From NCBI GenBank assembly GCA_905182995.1, contig CAJJDP010000044.1:498663-562662 (forward strand): DNA of 64,000 nt, read 5' to 3'. Origin of the DNA: Paramecium octaurelia. Lineage: Eukaryota; Ciliophora; Oligohymenophorea; Peniculida; Parameciidae. Under the pieces are notes generated by a model. That model saw only the letters and a list, made by a program, of their open reading frames with translations, was not told the DNA's origin and did not search any database. Numbering within the stretch: position 1 is the first letter of the stretch; each line of letters begins with the position of its first letter. This document shows, one piece after another, positions 1-10,826 of the stretch. Made by a program: the position numbers and the translations under genes.

Positions 1-193
1 TATCAAATGGCAATAATATGCTGTCATTAAACTGTTAGGAGGAGTCTGTGATTGATGAAAAAATTCGCTCATATTCTTTTGGTAACTCTTTCTTCTAACT
101 AAAATTTGATATAGTTTTCTGAAAAGTTCTTCTTTCCTCAACCGGGATGTCATTATCAACAGGTTGGAATATTGGATTCATGAATCCTTTCAT
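1..193 (-). CDS. Hypothetical protein, amino-terminal part
   Basis: The first 64 residues are visible on the minus strand and the gene runs off the left edge. It begins MKGFMNPIFQPVDNDIPVEE and is hydrophilic, with TAG and TAA read as glutamine. The start is the first ATG after an AT-rich spacer. I recognise no domain and there is no signal peptide. Its 5' end lies about 195 bases from the stop of the next minus-strand gene. Function is unknown. Confidence 0.55.
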
Positions 194-386
194 TTTTAAT
201 TATTATTTAATATATCTCAATACTCATACCGATTATATCATAAATTTTAATAATGAGTTTCAGAATTACGTTTGTCAAAGTAATACAATAATATTTAAAT
301 TAGATGATTTGATATAACTGTCAACTGTTTAATTGAGATGGAGATGATTAACAATAAATAATAAAAATTATATATATATAGATAAT

Positions 387-1684
387 TCAGTTAAGTTTTT
401 TATGTAATCTAGTTTAGAAACATTTTATTTTTTGTTTGAGGTCATAGTTTTCTTAACTTAATAATATAACTTATTCTTAATATTTGTCAGCCTTTTCGCA
501 TAATAATTATTTTGAAACCAAATAATCACTTTCCAACATCTGAACATATTCTTTAAGGTTCCTCTAATTAAACTACTATTTCCTTATAATTTTGAGTTAA
601 TTTTATAAAAGTTGTAATTAAGCTTTTTGCTCCTTTAACTATTTAGTTGATTAACGAAGACAATCTTCATATTAGATGCACAACTCCGACTTTTCATCTA
701 AGGCTCTTCTTAGATTAGTAGTCACATCTTTATCCTCATAACTATCCTCCAATAACTCAAAAGCTGTTATATTGGTGTCTTCTCTTTAATTTTAATCAGT
801 TGAATGAGCTGTCCATTACAATTGGTAATTTTCAGAAAGAACCTTGTCTTTACATTCACTCTGTGTTTCCAACTAATCTTTCAATTCACTTATTTGATTA
901 AGTAGATCTTTGTTATTTTATGCTAATTTATTATTTTGAAGTTTTAGTGCCGATGCCTATTTTGATATTTAACTTATTTGGATATTTTATTTCTAGTATA
1001 AATTGAAATGAATACATTAATTTTAATATCTATGGTATTTTTCTCCTTCTAAAAATGTTCTTTCATTAATTCCATTTGCCTCTACATTTTGATTAACTGT
1101 TAGTTTAGTTCTTGGCTTTCGTCTATTAGCTATTAATTAATATTTGTTAACTAATTGATAGTGTTCCTATCGAACATCGATTAATTCTCTTTCATTTCCA
1201 ACTAGAATAACAGAATTTTATACTTCTCTATCAAGTGAATATACTTTTTCTTCTAAATAATGCAAGGTTTCTAACATTTCTATTTTCTCTTATTGCCCAT
1301 CATTACTACTTTGTTGGATTTGATCTAATAAGTAAGTGTTCCACTTTCTTTCCTATTCTTATAATTGCTCGAAATGTTTCATCTAGATTGCGTCAATCCT
1401 CTAATTTAATTCGTTGATGTGACTATGTTCAGACAGATTACTTACTTTTTGAGTTGCATAATTTCATCATCTTTATTATGCTGTTTAGATCCATGATTGG
1501 CCTGAATCATGGCTTCTAACTATTATATTTTCTCATCTTTCTCCATTATTATATCAATAGCACTCTTCTCAAGATCTTAAATCTATAACTACAATTAAGA
1601 AATGAATTATTTCATGTTCTTTAACATTTAACTTTTCTAATCCTAATCTAAATGCTCAAATTCTTCTATATATTTGTTATCCAT
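387..1684 (-). CDS. Coiled-coil protein (424 aa)
   Basis: Two exons joined by a 23-base intron (1423-1445, GTA...TAG) give 424 residues. The product is mostly charged and glutamine-rich helix with heptad-like leucine spacing from about residue 20 to 420, so a coiled-coil structural protein is likely. It starts MDNKYIEEFEHLDQDQ and ends at TGA. An in-frame TGA upstream with no earlier ATG supports the start. No enzymatic motif is visible. In ciliates such proteins are often basal-body, cortical or ciliary, but that is only inference. Confidence 0.75.
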
Positions 1685-2560
1685 AATAATTATTATTAAA
1701 ATGAAGCTTTATTTACAAATTTAGTGTTTCCTCTATTCTATCAATCCAGAATAACTGAATAATGTTAAATTAATCTATCATCAACCAAGAATACTCGCGC
1801 ATCAAAGTTTCTGACTAGATTCAGTTAAGTTTTATATTTTATAACCTAATTTTGCATAATTATAACAAATTAATATTCAAATGACAAGCCTCTCTATCAC
1901 TAATATATAAAGGTTAAGTAAATAACTGCCATGAAATATATAGAAGATAAAAATGAGATTAGAAAAGACGAAAAATCGAATTTATCAAATTCTTATTAAA
2001 GATATACTATTGAAAAGAGTATAATATTCATTCTAGAACAAAAAAAATACAATATGTGATAACTGTATATTTACATGACGTTTTAATTGCAAATTCATAA
2101 AAAACGAAAGGAAAATATTTATTTAATAGGCAAACATCCCCTAATTTTAATTTGTCTATTTAAATCTTGATGGTTTTTATCCCAATATGTTGACACTATG
2201 AAAAATAGTTCAGATATTTTTTTCATTTCTATTATTATGTTTATTTTTAATTTATGATGAAGGTGATTTTATTAATCCTTTTTATTATAACTTAAATTTA
2301 TTCTACAGTGATAAAACATTCATTAATTAAATTAACAAGTACTCTTATGTATTTCATACTTTTTCTTAATTTTTTAACTTTTTAACTGATAACTAACTGC
2401 TGAGATTTGAAACAAGAATACTCAAAAAAGGTAGAACTAAATGATGAAGTTACCATCGTTCCAGATTTTCAAATCAGGAGAAAGTCAATTCTTGGGAATA
2501 AGGAGAATGAGAAAAAAATCAATTGATAGTACAAATTTGATTGATTATTTTATTTGAAAT
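1685..2560. other. Gene-free spacer
   Basis: About 875 bases of AT-rich DNA between two divergently oriented genes (coiled-coil on minus, MORN on plus). I found no frame with coding character and no RNA gene. It must hold both promoters, but no motif stands out. Confidence 0.5.
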
Positions 2561-3103
2561 ATGGGTTGTTGTATTAGTACTCCATATATGTATCCTGATG
2601 GAGGAGTGTACGATGGTGAACTCAAAAATGGTCTTCCTGTATAATATCTCATTAAATTTAGCATGGAAAAGGTAAAATATAGTGGAAAAATGGGGATTTT
2701 TTTGAAGGAAATTTTGAGGCTGGTAAGAAGACTGGAAAAGGAATATTTAAATGGAATGATTCATCTTATTATGATGGAGAATTTTTAAATGAAAATTTTC
2801 ATGGTTATGGAGAGTATTAATGGTATGGAGGAAGACTTTACAAAGGATAATGGGTTGAAGGCAAAATGGAAGGGTAAGGAATTTTAATTGATGATGGCAA
2901 ACAATATCAAGGTATTAGGCTTAATCTATTAATAAGGCTTATTCAAAAATGACAAAAAGGAAGGGCAAGGAGAAATGACATGGTCGAATGGGTAAAAATA
3001 CATCGGAGAATGGAAGAATGGAAAACAACATGGCAAAGGAAAACTAATTGATACTAATGGTCATGTCACAGAAGGTTAATGGGTTAAAGGCAAAAAATAA
3101 TGA
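2561..3103 (+). CDS. MORN-repeat protein with N-terminal MGCC acylation signal (164 aa)
   Basis: Three exons (introns 2639-2661 and 2912-2936) encode 164 residues made almost entirely of MORN repeats. Examples are YDGELKNGLPHGKGKIQW, YDGEFLNENFHGYGEYQW and YIGEWKNGKQHGKGKL; I count six full repeats from about residue 17 onward plus a partial one at the end. MORN repeats bind membranes or act as scaffolds at cilia and the cell cortex. The protein starts MGCCISTPY: Gly2 is a candidate for N-myristoylation and Cys3/Cys4 for palmitoylation, suggesting anchoring to the plasma or alveolar membrane (inference). The intron positions are strongly supported because each restores an intact repeat. Confidence 0.88.
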
Positions 3104-4001
3104 ATTATATATATTTAGCTATTTTCAAATGTTTCTGTTTAAATTCTTTTTAATAGAACCAAATTTATTATTTATACCGATTTATTTCCCAATATCCGAA
3201 TATTTAATATCTCATTATCTATTAAGTTTCTGAAAATCTAATAATAAAAATGATTGAAGATTGAAAAAAATGATTATTCAAATTTTTATTAATTATACTT
3301 TCAAATTATTTAATTTAAGCAATCTTCTTTAAGTACTTTAAATAAGTATATGAAGAAGTGATTTACAATTTATTCGATCTTAATAGAGAAATAATTTGAA
3401 AATCAGATTAACATCTCTCTTTTATTTATTCTTTAATTGATGATATTATTTCAGAATTATTATTATTGAAAATATAATATAAATCCTAATTTTTTTAACT
3501 ATTTTGATTCTTTGATTGAATATTAGCTAGTTGAATTTTATCAATAATAATAAATTAAAAACGCTTAGCACTATACGTATAAATTTTAATATTATTGTGG
3601 GAATTTCTAGGAAATCAAAAATAAATTAAGTTATCATTGATTATGTAATTATTCTAACAAATAAGACGCCTGTGAATATTACAGAATCTTTATATCCTAA
3701 ATATATTAAGAAATCTCTCAATATTAATTAGTAAACACCTAATGTTTTTTACTATTTGTTTTAATCTTAATCTTACTTTATATCGTTTGTAAACATTAGA
3801 TATTAAGTTGAATTTCATTTCTACTAAATTAAATACTATTAAAATGATTTTATCCACCAAATTCATTTAAATGAAATTATGCTATTGAAACGAACTTAAG
3901 GAAAAAGTTCAGAGTAGAATTTAAACTACGTTCTTTGAGAACTTCACTATTGTTATCTATCATCTATAGTTAGTGTATGATGAATATATTAAAAATTATA
4001 A
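3104..4001. other. Gene-free spacer
   Basis: Roughly 900 bases between the convergent 3' ends of the MORN gene and the next minus-strand gene. It is very AT-rich, with frequent TGA in all frames. I see no gene, repeat or RNA here. Confidence 0.5.
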
Positions 4002-4516
4002 TCATTCACATTCGCTCCAGTTCTATTAAGTATATCGCTCATTAAAAGCTAGTGCATTTCGGTTATCGCTTGATCTAGCAGTGCTTAAGAGAAACCCTTT
4101 AGAACAGGTAGTTACATCTGTATCTCTTTGGTATAATTTTTTGACATCTTACTTTCTTAAATTGATCATGAATGTCTTTTTTGGTAATTACATTTTAGCA
4201 GGCCTTTTACCCTTAAATTTACTATGGCTTCCAATTGATATATCATCTGAAAAATTGTTAAAGCTCTTGGGAGAATATTCTTCACCAGAGTAATTGTGAA
4301 AATTTTCTAAAAGTCGGAACTCATCTCTGTCTTCAAGATATTAATTCATAGCGATCTCAATTCTTCCATCTCTTGAAATCACAAGGTCTATTGTTAAGTT
4401 CAGTATTAATACATACCTTTTAATCTCCCTTTCTATTCCTCGTTTATCTGATTTTTCTGACAAAGCATATAGATTTTGTAAAATAGCTTTCCTTCGAAGC
4501 TGTCTATCCTCTCCAT
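4002..4516 (-). CDS. Hypothetical protein (161 aa)
   Basis: Two exons with a 29-base intron (4388-4416) give 161 residues starting MERIDSFEGKLFYKIYMLCQ and ending WSECE. The product is hydrophilic with a lysine/arginine-rich middle (KFKGKRPAKMQLPKK) and no membrane segment. I recognise no family. The model is supported by the intron restoring a single frame through the whole length and by ordinary codon use. Confidence 0.65.
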
Positions 4517-5467
4517 TTAATTATATTATTATTATTAAAAATATACAATTTATTCACAAATATTCCAAGAATGTAACACATTACAAGAATCTTAATTGGA
4601 AATGACTACAAAGAATAAAATTTATTAAGAAAAAAACAAATAATATAATATTTGTAATAAATTTTGACATGATAGTTCATTGTCATTTAGAATTTAAAAT
4701 GTCTAAAATAAAGACAATTTTACTATTGCACCATACTATACTAAATATTATGACTAAAAGCAATTGTTTATTGTGTTTTGGTCAGAATTTAAGGCATTTA
4801 GATTCAAATAGAATATGGTTCTGAAGTTATTAGGAACATTTAAAGATACTATTTAGGGATTGCTTGCCTAAAATCAATAATTTGAAGAAATTTTTCAAAA
4901 AATCATTAAAAACTAATTTATCGCTTGAAAAAATATAAAAAATCTAGAATGTACTTATTGAATGTTACTTATTAAAATTGATTTTGATTATAAAACACTA
5001 TCAAAGCATTTATTCATACTTAATAAAGAATATCTATGATTTAGTTTTAAGTAAACAATAAAATTCATCTGTATATGTCATATATTTATATAAAATTGAA
5101 TAATAATTGAAGTAAAGGTATTAGTGGAGTCTGAAAAGTAAAGATCCTGTTCTAAATCTTAATAAAAATAATCAATATATCAGTGTTTAAAACGTATCAA
5201 AATTAATTATTTAAAAATGCTAGTTGCTTCAAATAAAATATTAATATATATAGATCATATATATATTAGTAAATATTGATGTTATATATAAATCTATTTA
5301 ACCAAAATACTTTAACAAACATACCCCCATTAGAATTCTTTATTAAATTAAAATCTAGGAGAATAGATCTTAATTAATAAAAGAGGGATTGAAATAATAA
5401 GAAGGATGTTAATAATTGTATTCTAATGCTGTGTCTATATGAATATATAATTAGCCTATACAATTTA
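4517..5467. other. Spacer with only doubtful short frames
   Basis: About 950 bases. A 37-codon plus-strand frame near 4815-4930 (MVLKLLGTFKDTIQG...) looks mildly coding but has no partner exon, so I do not call it a gene. The rest is AT-rich with nothing recognisable. Confidence 0.4.
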
Positions 5468-6056
5468 TCATTTTCTATAAAATGGAGTTGAAAGCTTTCT
5501 TATTCTTTTATATGGATCTTCAGATATCTTGGGAATGTTTAATCTTCTAATCAAATCGCTTTGCTGGGTAGCTATTTATTGAGTTTTTAAGTATTATTTA
5601 AAAGACTGTGCACTGGGAGTTTAAGCCAGTCTAAAGCAATCCTATTAGGGTATTGGAGGACAAGGCTCATAATCTCTTAGAGATGTGAAGAAGTTAGTTC
5701 TTCTTTGGAATTTCTTGGATGATGGAGCTAATCCTCCTTCATCGGCACTAGAATATCAGGAATGAGAATTACATTACATAATTGTCTCTTCCTGATCCAT
5801 CACTTTAATAATGTCTGAATTTGGGGACCATGGTTGGAGCAGGAGGTTTCCATTACTTTTGTTTGCTAAAAGTTCCCAATTCAGGATGCACACACTGGAT
5901 TTAAATTTCTTTCCAAACTCCTCCGTTTTATAATGTCACATAGGAATCCCTTCCTAATAAGTTGTTTCAATAGGATTTACCAGTTCCGTCTGGGGCATAG
6001 TGTGTCATTTTGGCTTCAAGGGCTCCTGCAGTTGCACATCTTTGTAATTTTGACAT
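5468..6056 (-). CDS. Protein with two DGxGRDxYV repeats (178 aa)
   Basis: Three exons (introns 5748-5772 and 5954-5980) encode 178 residues. Two copies of a short motif are visible: YAPDGTGRDSYVTLQNGG near residue 20 and YQSDGSGRDNYVIADEGG near residue 75, each with an aromatic residue before it. The carboxy end is basic. No signal peptide or membrane helix. Motifs of the DGSGRD type occur in conserved flagellar proteins of protists, so an axonemal or ciliary role is possible, but this is a weak inference. The splice sites are well supported: both introns remove in-frame TGA stops and restore one of the two repeats each. Confidence 0.72.
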
Positions 6057-6158
6057 TGTAGTATATTAATATTAATAATGTGTATTATATTAAGTTATTG
6101 TCATAATACGATAATATTAATCCAATTCCACGATTATTAAAATAAAATAATATTATTA

Positions 6159-7947
6159 ATGAGATATGCAGATAATGGTTAAAGTGAATTCGTTTTAGGC
6201 ATAGCCTTTTTGGTTTTAGGAATGATTTACACAACAATCTTTTGTTTTGGAGTGATCAGATATTGCAAAATGGGGAAGAAAACAAAATACTTGGGAAAAA
6301 TCTTTTATCTCTCAATCGTACTTTCTTGTTTAGCATATATGTTGAATATGGCATTATACTTATATGACGTACAATTACAAATGTAAAATAGATTTTTGAA
6401 TAAAAAGCAGATGATTATATTTTGAGCATTGAAAAATAGCTGTTAAACACAATATATGTTCCTGATGGATTATTTTGGATTGTTTATTAATCCTTATTTT
6501 GGACAGTCGTTTGTCTGCACTACGATTCACATTTGCATATTGGATAATTGGATGAACTTCCATATAATCCGAATATGTTGATTCATTTAATGAAAGACAT
6601 CTTTATAATATATGGAATAGCATAATTAATTGTGGTGTTACTCTATAATTTCAATTATGTAAAGGCAGAGGTGTTGTTTTACATAAATATTGTCATTAAT
6701 TTATCTATACCAGTCTAATTTATCATAACATCCCTATATTTACAATATAAGTATTCAGGATCTCCATTTAAGTCATCAAAATAAGAGAATATTTCAAATA
6801 GACTCTAAAAATTAATATTTTATTGGACAATTCTCAGAGTCATCCAAATAATAAGCAATTTTTTATTGATGGAAAACCTGGAAATGATAAGGAAATTCTT
6901 TTCATCTGAATTGACTCAAAACTAATTGTTACTCTACATATCATTATTGATAATAGATTTATTATTGGCAAATATTTTTCCATTTATCTTGGCTTTGAGA
7001 TAGTAAACATTTTCAATATTTTTGGGTAAGAAGAATACTACCATGAGTACTATTTCAGAGCATCCAATGCGTTAAGAATTTTTAAATAATGACAGCTCAG
7101 TTATGGAAAGGAAATAAATTCAATTTGATTACAATGAGGTTGTGAAATCTATAGCTGGTCCATAAACAAAAAAGTAAAAGCCTAATGGATTTGGTTACAT
7201 TTTGGTCTGTCAAATCTAATAAAAAAGTTTTGGGATGAGAATAATTGAATTCAAATAGTTATAGCCCTACTTGATTGAATAGGTGAAGTAAGAAATAGAA
7301 TAAGTGAATTCATTGAATCATCAATATCTTTATCATATTCATGGGTTTAACATAGTCGATAACAAGGTAGTGTATCTGACCAAATTTTATTAATATTCAT
7401 TGCACAATTATTTGGTTTAAAATTAGATTTCAGTAGAAGAAAAGATTGAGATCTTAATTTAATTGTTACGTGGGATTAGTTACCTTCACAAATAACGTTT
7501 TTGTCATGGAAGTTTAACCACAGAAAATGTAATGATCAAATCAAATGGAAGAGTGAAAATAAGTAAATAAAAGATTTCTATTTTCTAGTTGATTTCGGGC
7601 TTTTTGGAATTAAAAAATATTAGTCACTTTTACACAGTTATACCAATAAAAATGGATTCACTGCTCCAGAATTGCTAATACAACGAGGTCAGATTGTAAG
7701 TGGATCATAGGAAGGAGACATATACAGTGTTGGTATGATAATGTACGAGATGTTTGAAAAGAAAGTACCATTCGAAGGATTATAACTCTAAAACATATAG
7801 GATTGTCTGAATAAAGCTGTAAGACCCAAGATTGAATCTAAATCCTTGATGGATGACATAATCAGATGGTGTTGGCAATAGGATTTTGAGAAGAGACCAA
7901 AAGTTGATTAGTTATTAAATGTAATTGAAAATATATAAATAAAATGA
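6159..7947 (+). CDS. Multi-pass membrane pseudokinase (579 aa)
   Basis: Three exons (introns 6369-6391 and 7563-7588). Residues 1-280 hold about seven hydrophobic segments, resembling a small 7TM domain. A cytoplasmic linker follows, then a kinase-like domain from about 330 to 579 with a TKL-type end (WCWQQDFEKRPKVDQLL). The catalytic loop reads CHGSLTTENV where active kinases have HRDLKxxN, so the catalytic aspartate is missing. The DFG is kept (KIIDFGLFG) and there is no glycine-rich loop. It is therefore probably a pseudokinase, in the same sense as the kinase-homology domain of receptor guanylyl cyclases. The stop overlaps the start of the next gene (ATGA). Confidence 0.85.
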
Positions 7948-9939
7948 GTGGTACAATAGTTGTGGGGTCAAATATTTATGAGACTGAATTTTTGGATGAG
8001 ATCTTTATCTATTATGGCAATTAAACTGCCGACACCATCAGCTTTAAAGATGGACTGATTATTAGTCCAAAGAAATTGGAATTACCAGAATATAAAATTA
8101 ATAGATCTGAGCAAGGGGAAATCATCATGGCCATTATTAAGGAAGCCATGAATCTGTTAGAATATTCAAAGTTATCAGATGAGGGGATAATCAATTTGTT
8201 TGAATTACAATATGTAAATCAATTGAAATCATACCCATCCCTAAGATTTCAATATATGGATAAAGAATAACCATCAATATTAATGGATGTTCGTAAATCT
8301 TATTTTACAGTGCATAATTGTTATCAAATAATTAAAACTTTAAATACAGAGCCATCTGCTTATTTTAAGAACAAATTTGTTTTGTTGAGGTACCCAGAAA
8401 AAAAAATGATTGTTCAAATAAAATCTGTAGTGGTTGATTAAGAGTTCACATATAAAGGTGTATCTTTAGAAGACTACTTTAAATAAAAATATTAATTAAA
8501 GAGCAAATCAAGTGTCTATTTAGAAACCTACAATACTCAGAATATTAAGAAATAATTCTTAATTGCAGAATTTTGTGATTTAAAAATAGATTACATTGAA
8601 TAAGATGCTACTGCTTATTGTCAACAATTAGAATATTGGAATAAAATTATTAACAATAGCTCATCATTTATTAAATTCTTAAACTAGTATAAATTAATAA
8701 TCAGAAATGAATAAGTTGAATTCAAATAATAATACTTAGAACCTGGAAATTTGGTATTAAATAACCAAACTAAATCAATATTTTAAATTGTGGCATCCAG
8801 AACGTCAAGTGAATTTGAGTACTATTATACTGACTTTTTTCTTAAGAGTGCATCTACTTTTACAACTTCTTTGACCATCAATAAATTAATCATCTTAGTA
8901 ACTAGAGAAATAATTGAACTAAAAGACAATTTTAACTCCTTTTTAGAAAAATTTGATTTATTTATCAAATCTAGGTAATACAAAATATCATAACCTTAAA
9001 TTTATGATATAAATAATAATTTGAATGAAATTTTAGAGAATTATGTCACAGAGGATTCTTATGTACTTTTTGTTGGAGATCAAAAGGCAGATTTTACATT
9101 AGCTAGAACTACCTTGTTATTAAAGGCCATTCCTAATTAAATAATACACCTTCCCATCCAAGACCAAGAGATCAATAGATTATTAGCTATGATGACTGCT
9201 AATCTTGGTAGTGTACCTTGGTCTATTAAAGAAATCAATGGTTAAATTAATAATAAAAAGAGTGCTGTCTTAGGTATTTGGAAAAGTGATAATTCCTTTT
9301 CTGCATGTCTCAGCATTAATAAATATCTCAACAAATATATATCCTCATTTGGAGATTTAGATTAAATTCTTACACTTCTTTTATCCACTTATTATGCCAC
9401 ACATAAAGCTTTAGCAAATTAAATCATCATATTTGCTGAGGAAGATTATACTGATATTATGGAACAAAGAATTCAAGGACTCACTTAACTAATAAAAGAC
9501 CAAGGATTAGCAGAATCTACCTAAAAACCTGAAATTGTTATGGTTTAAGTAAAGGATGCCAGCGCAGAGAGATACTTCACTTATTTCGAGAGGAATTTGT
9601 AAAATTATATTATACCTATCTTATTTTAGTGAATCTTACTATTGCAAAAACCCTTAAGTAGGTTGTATAGTTCCTATCAATGAAAAATAGGGTAGATTTT
9701 CATTCCATTCTTAGAGAGGAGAGTAAGGATGTTTACAAGCTCAATAATTATAAATTAGTTCATCCAACAGAAGAGAAATAGCTTAATTATATTATCATTT
9801 GATATTCTTAAATTTCGATTTGAGTTCTATCACTTATTTACCAGCACCTCTTCATTATGCAAAAAAATTGTCTAAACATCAACTTTAGAGTGAGCAGTAC
9901 AAAAAAGCAATAGAAAAAGGACATTTGTTATTTATTTGA
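7944..9939 (+). CDS. Divergent Piwi/Argonaute protein lacking slicer residues (654 aa)
   Basis: One 31-base intron (9599-9629) joins two exons into 654 residues. A PAZ-like end is seen near residue 173 (VSLEDYFKQKYQLK). The PIWI domain covers about 380-650: VPWSIKEINGQINNKKSAVLG, IIIFAEEDYTD, NPQVGCIVPINEK and the terminal YLPAPLHYAKKL, which matches the typical Piwi carboxy motif (VPAPxxYAHKLA). The positions of the catalytic tetrad are not conserved: GYD has become GIW, the second Asp position reads AEED, and the final His position falls in a Q-rich stretch. It should bind guide RNA without slicing, as proposed for some Paramecium Ptiwi proteins. Family certain, subgroup not assignable by eye. 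Confidence 0.88.
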
Positions 9940-10066
9940 GTATGATTTATACCGTAATCTTTTAAATAAAATTATATCCTTTTTATGATTTTGATTAATA
10001 CAATATGAATCAGAAAATTGAATACTAGGTATCACTAATATTTTATTATTGTTCATTATTATAAAC

Positions 10067-10379
10067 TCACAATTGACTCACAGCATTTGGCACTGTTCTT
10101 TAATAAAGCAAGACTTATTTTGAATAGAAATCTGGTACTGCTTGATATTCAACTTTTTGCTATTAAATAATTTAATCTAAATTTTACTCTCTTATATAAG
10201 TATGGGAATGTAATTCCATTGAATGTGTTTAGGTAGATGACCAAAGTTCCACCGACCAACAATCCCAAGTATGCTTGAATTCCTACTCTGGCTCCATAAT
10301 AAACTGGATTTAATGAAAACTTTAATGACTTTGGAAAATGTTTGCTCATTTGCTCAAACTTACTGTTGTCCATGGCCAT
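10067..10379 (-). CDS. Small single-pass membrane protein (94 aa)
   Basis: Two exons with a 28-base intron (10160-10187) give 94 residues. One hydrophobic segment lies at about 33-55 (GIQAYLGLLVGGTLVIYL). The protein starts MAMDNSKFEQMSKHFPKSLK and ends QRTVPNAVSQL. Without splicing the frame would stop after 76 residues; the intron version gives a more natural ending. Size and shape recall small subunits of ciliate mitochondrial inner-membrane complexes, but I cannot name a family. Confidence 0.6.
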
Positions 10380-10826
10380 TTTTATTTATTTTAAAATTAT
10401 ATATATAATTTCTAAATTTATATTCATTTATAATTCTTTATTCAATTATATCAGTATACCTGTCTAAATTGATTATTTCAAATTATGTATCAAGTGATTT
10501 ATCTTTCTAATTTAAATTTAAATGAAAATTGATAAATAGATTGAAATTTCTATTTACAAGAATGAAATCAAAAGTTGGGATGATAAATATTAAAATATTG
10601 TTCATATTTGATTTAACAAAGGTCAGAGAGTAGATATGTAAAATATGTACTTTACTGCTATTAGAATAGTGTAAGCCGGTTAAGTAGAAAAAATATAGAT
10701 TTATTTACAAATAATAATAATAAATTTCAATTAGAATTTCATTATTTCCATGTAATCATTTTTGTAAATAGTGAATGTATTTTATAATTTTAATCTTATA
10801 TTAATCATAAATATAAATTAAAAAGA
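10380..10826. other. Spacer; possible tiny frame only
   Basis: About 450 bases. A plus-strand start at 10522 opens a short frame (MKIDKQIEISIYKNEIKSWDD) that looks coding but ends in TGA within 30 codons unless an atypical intron is assumed. I leave it uncalled. Confidence 0.3.
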
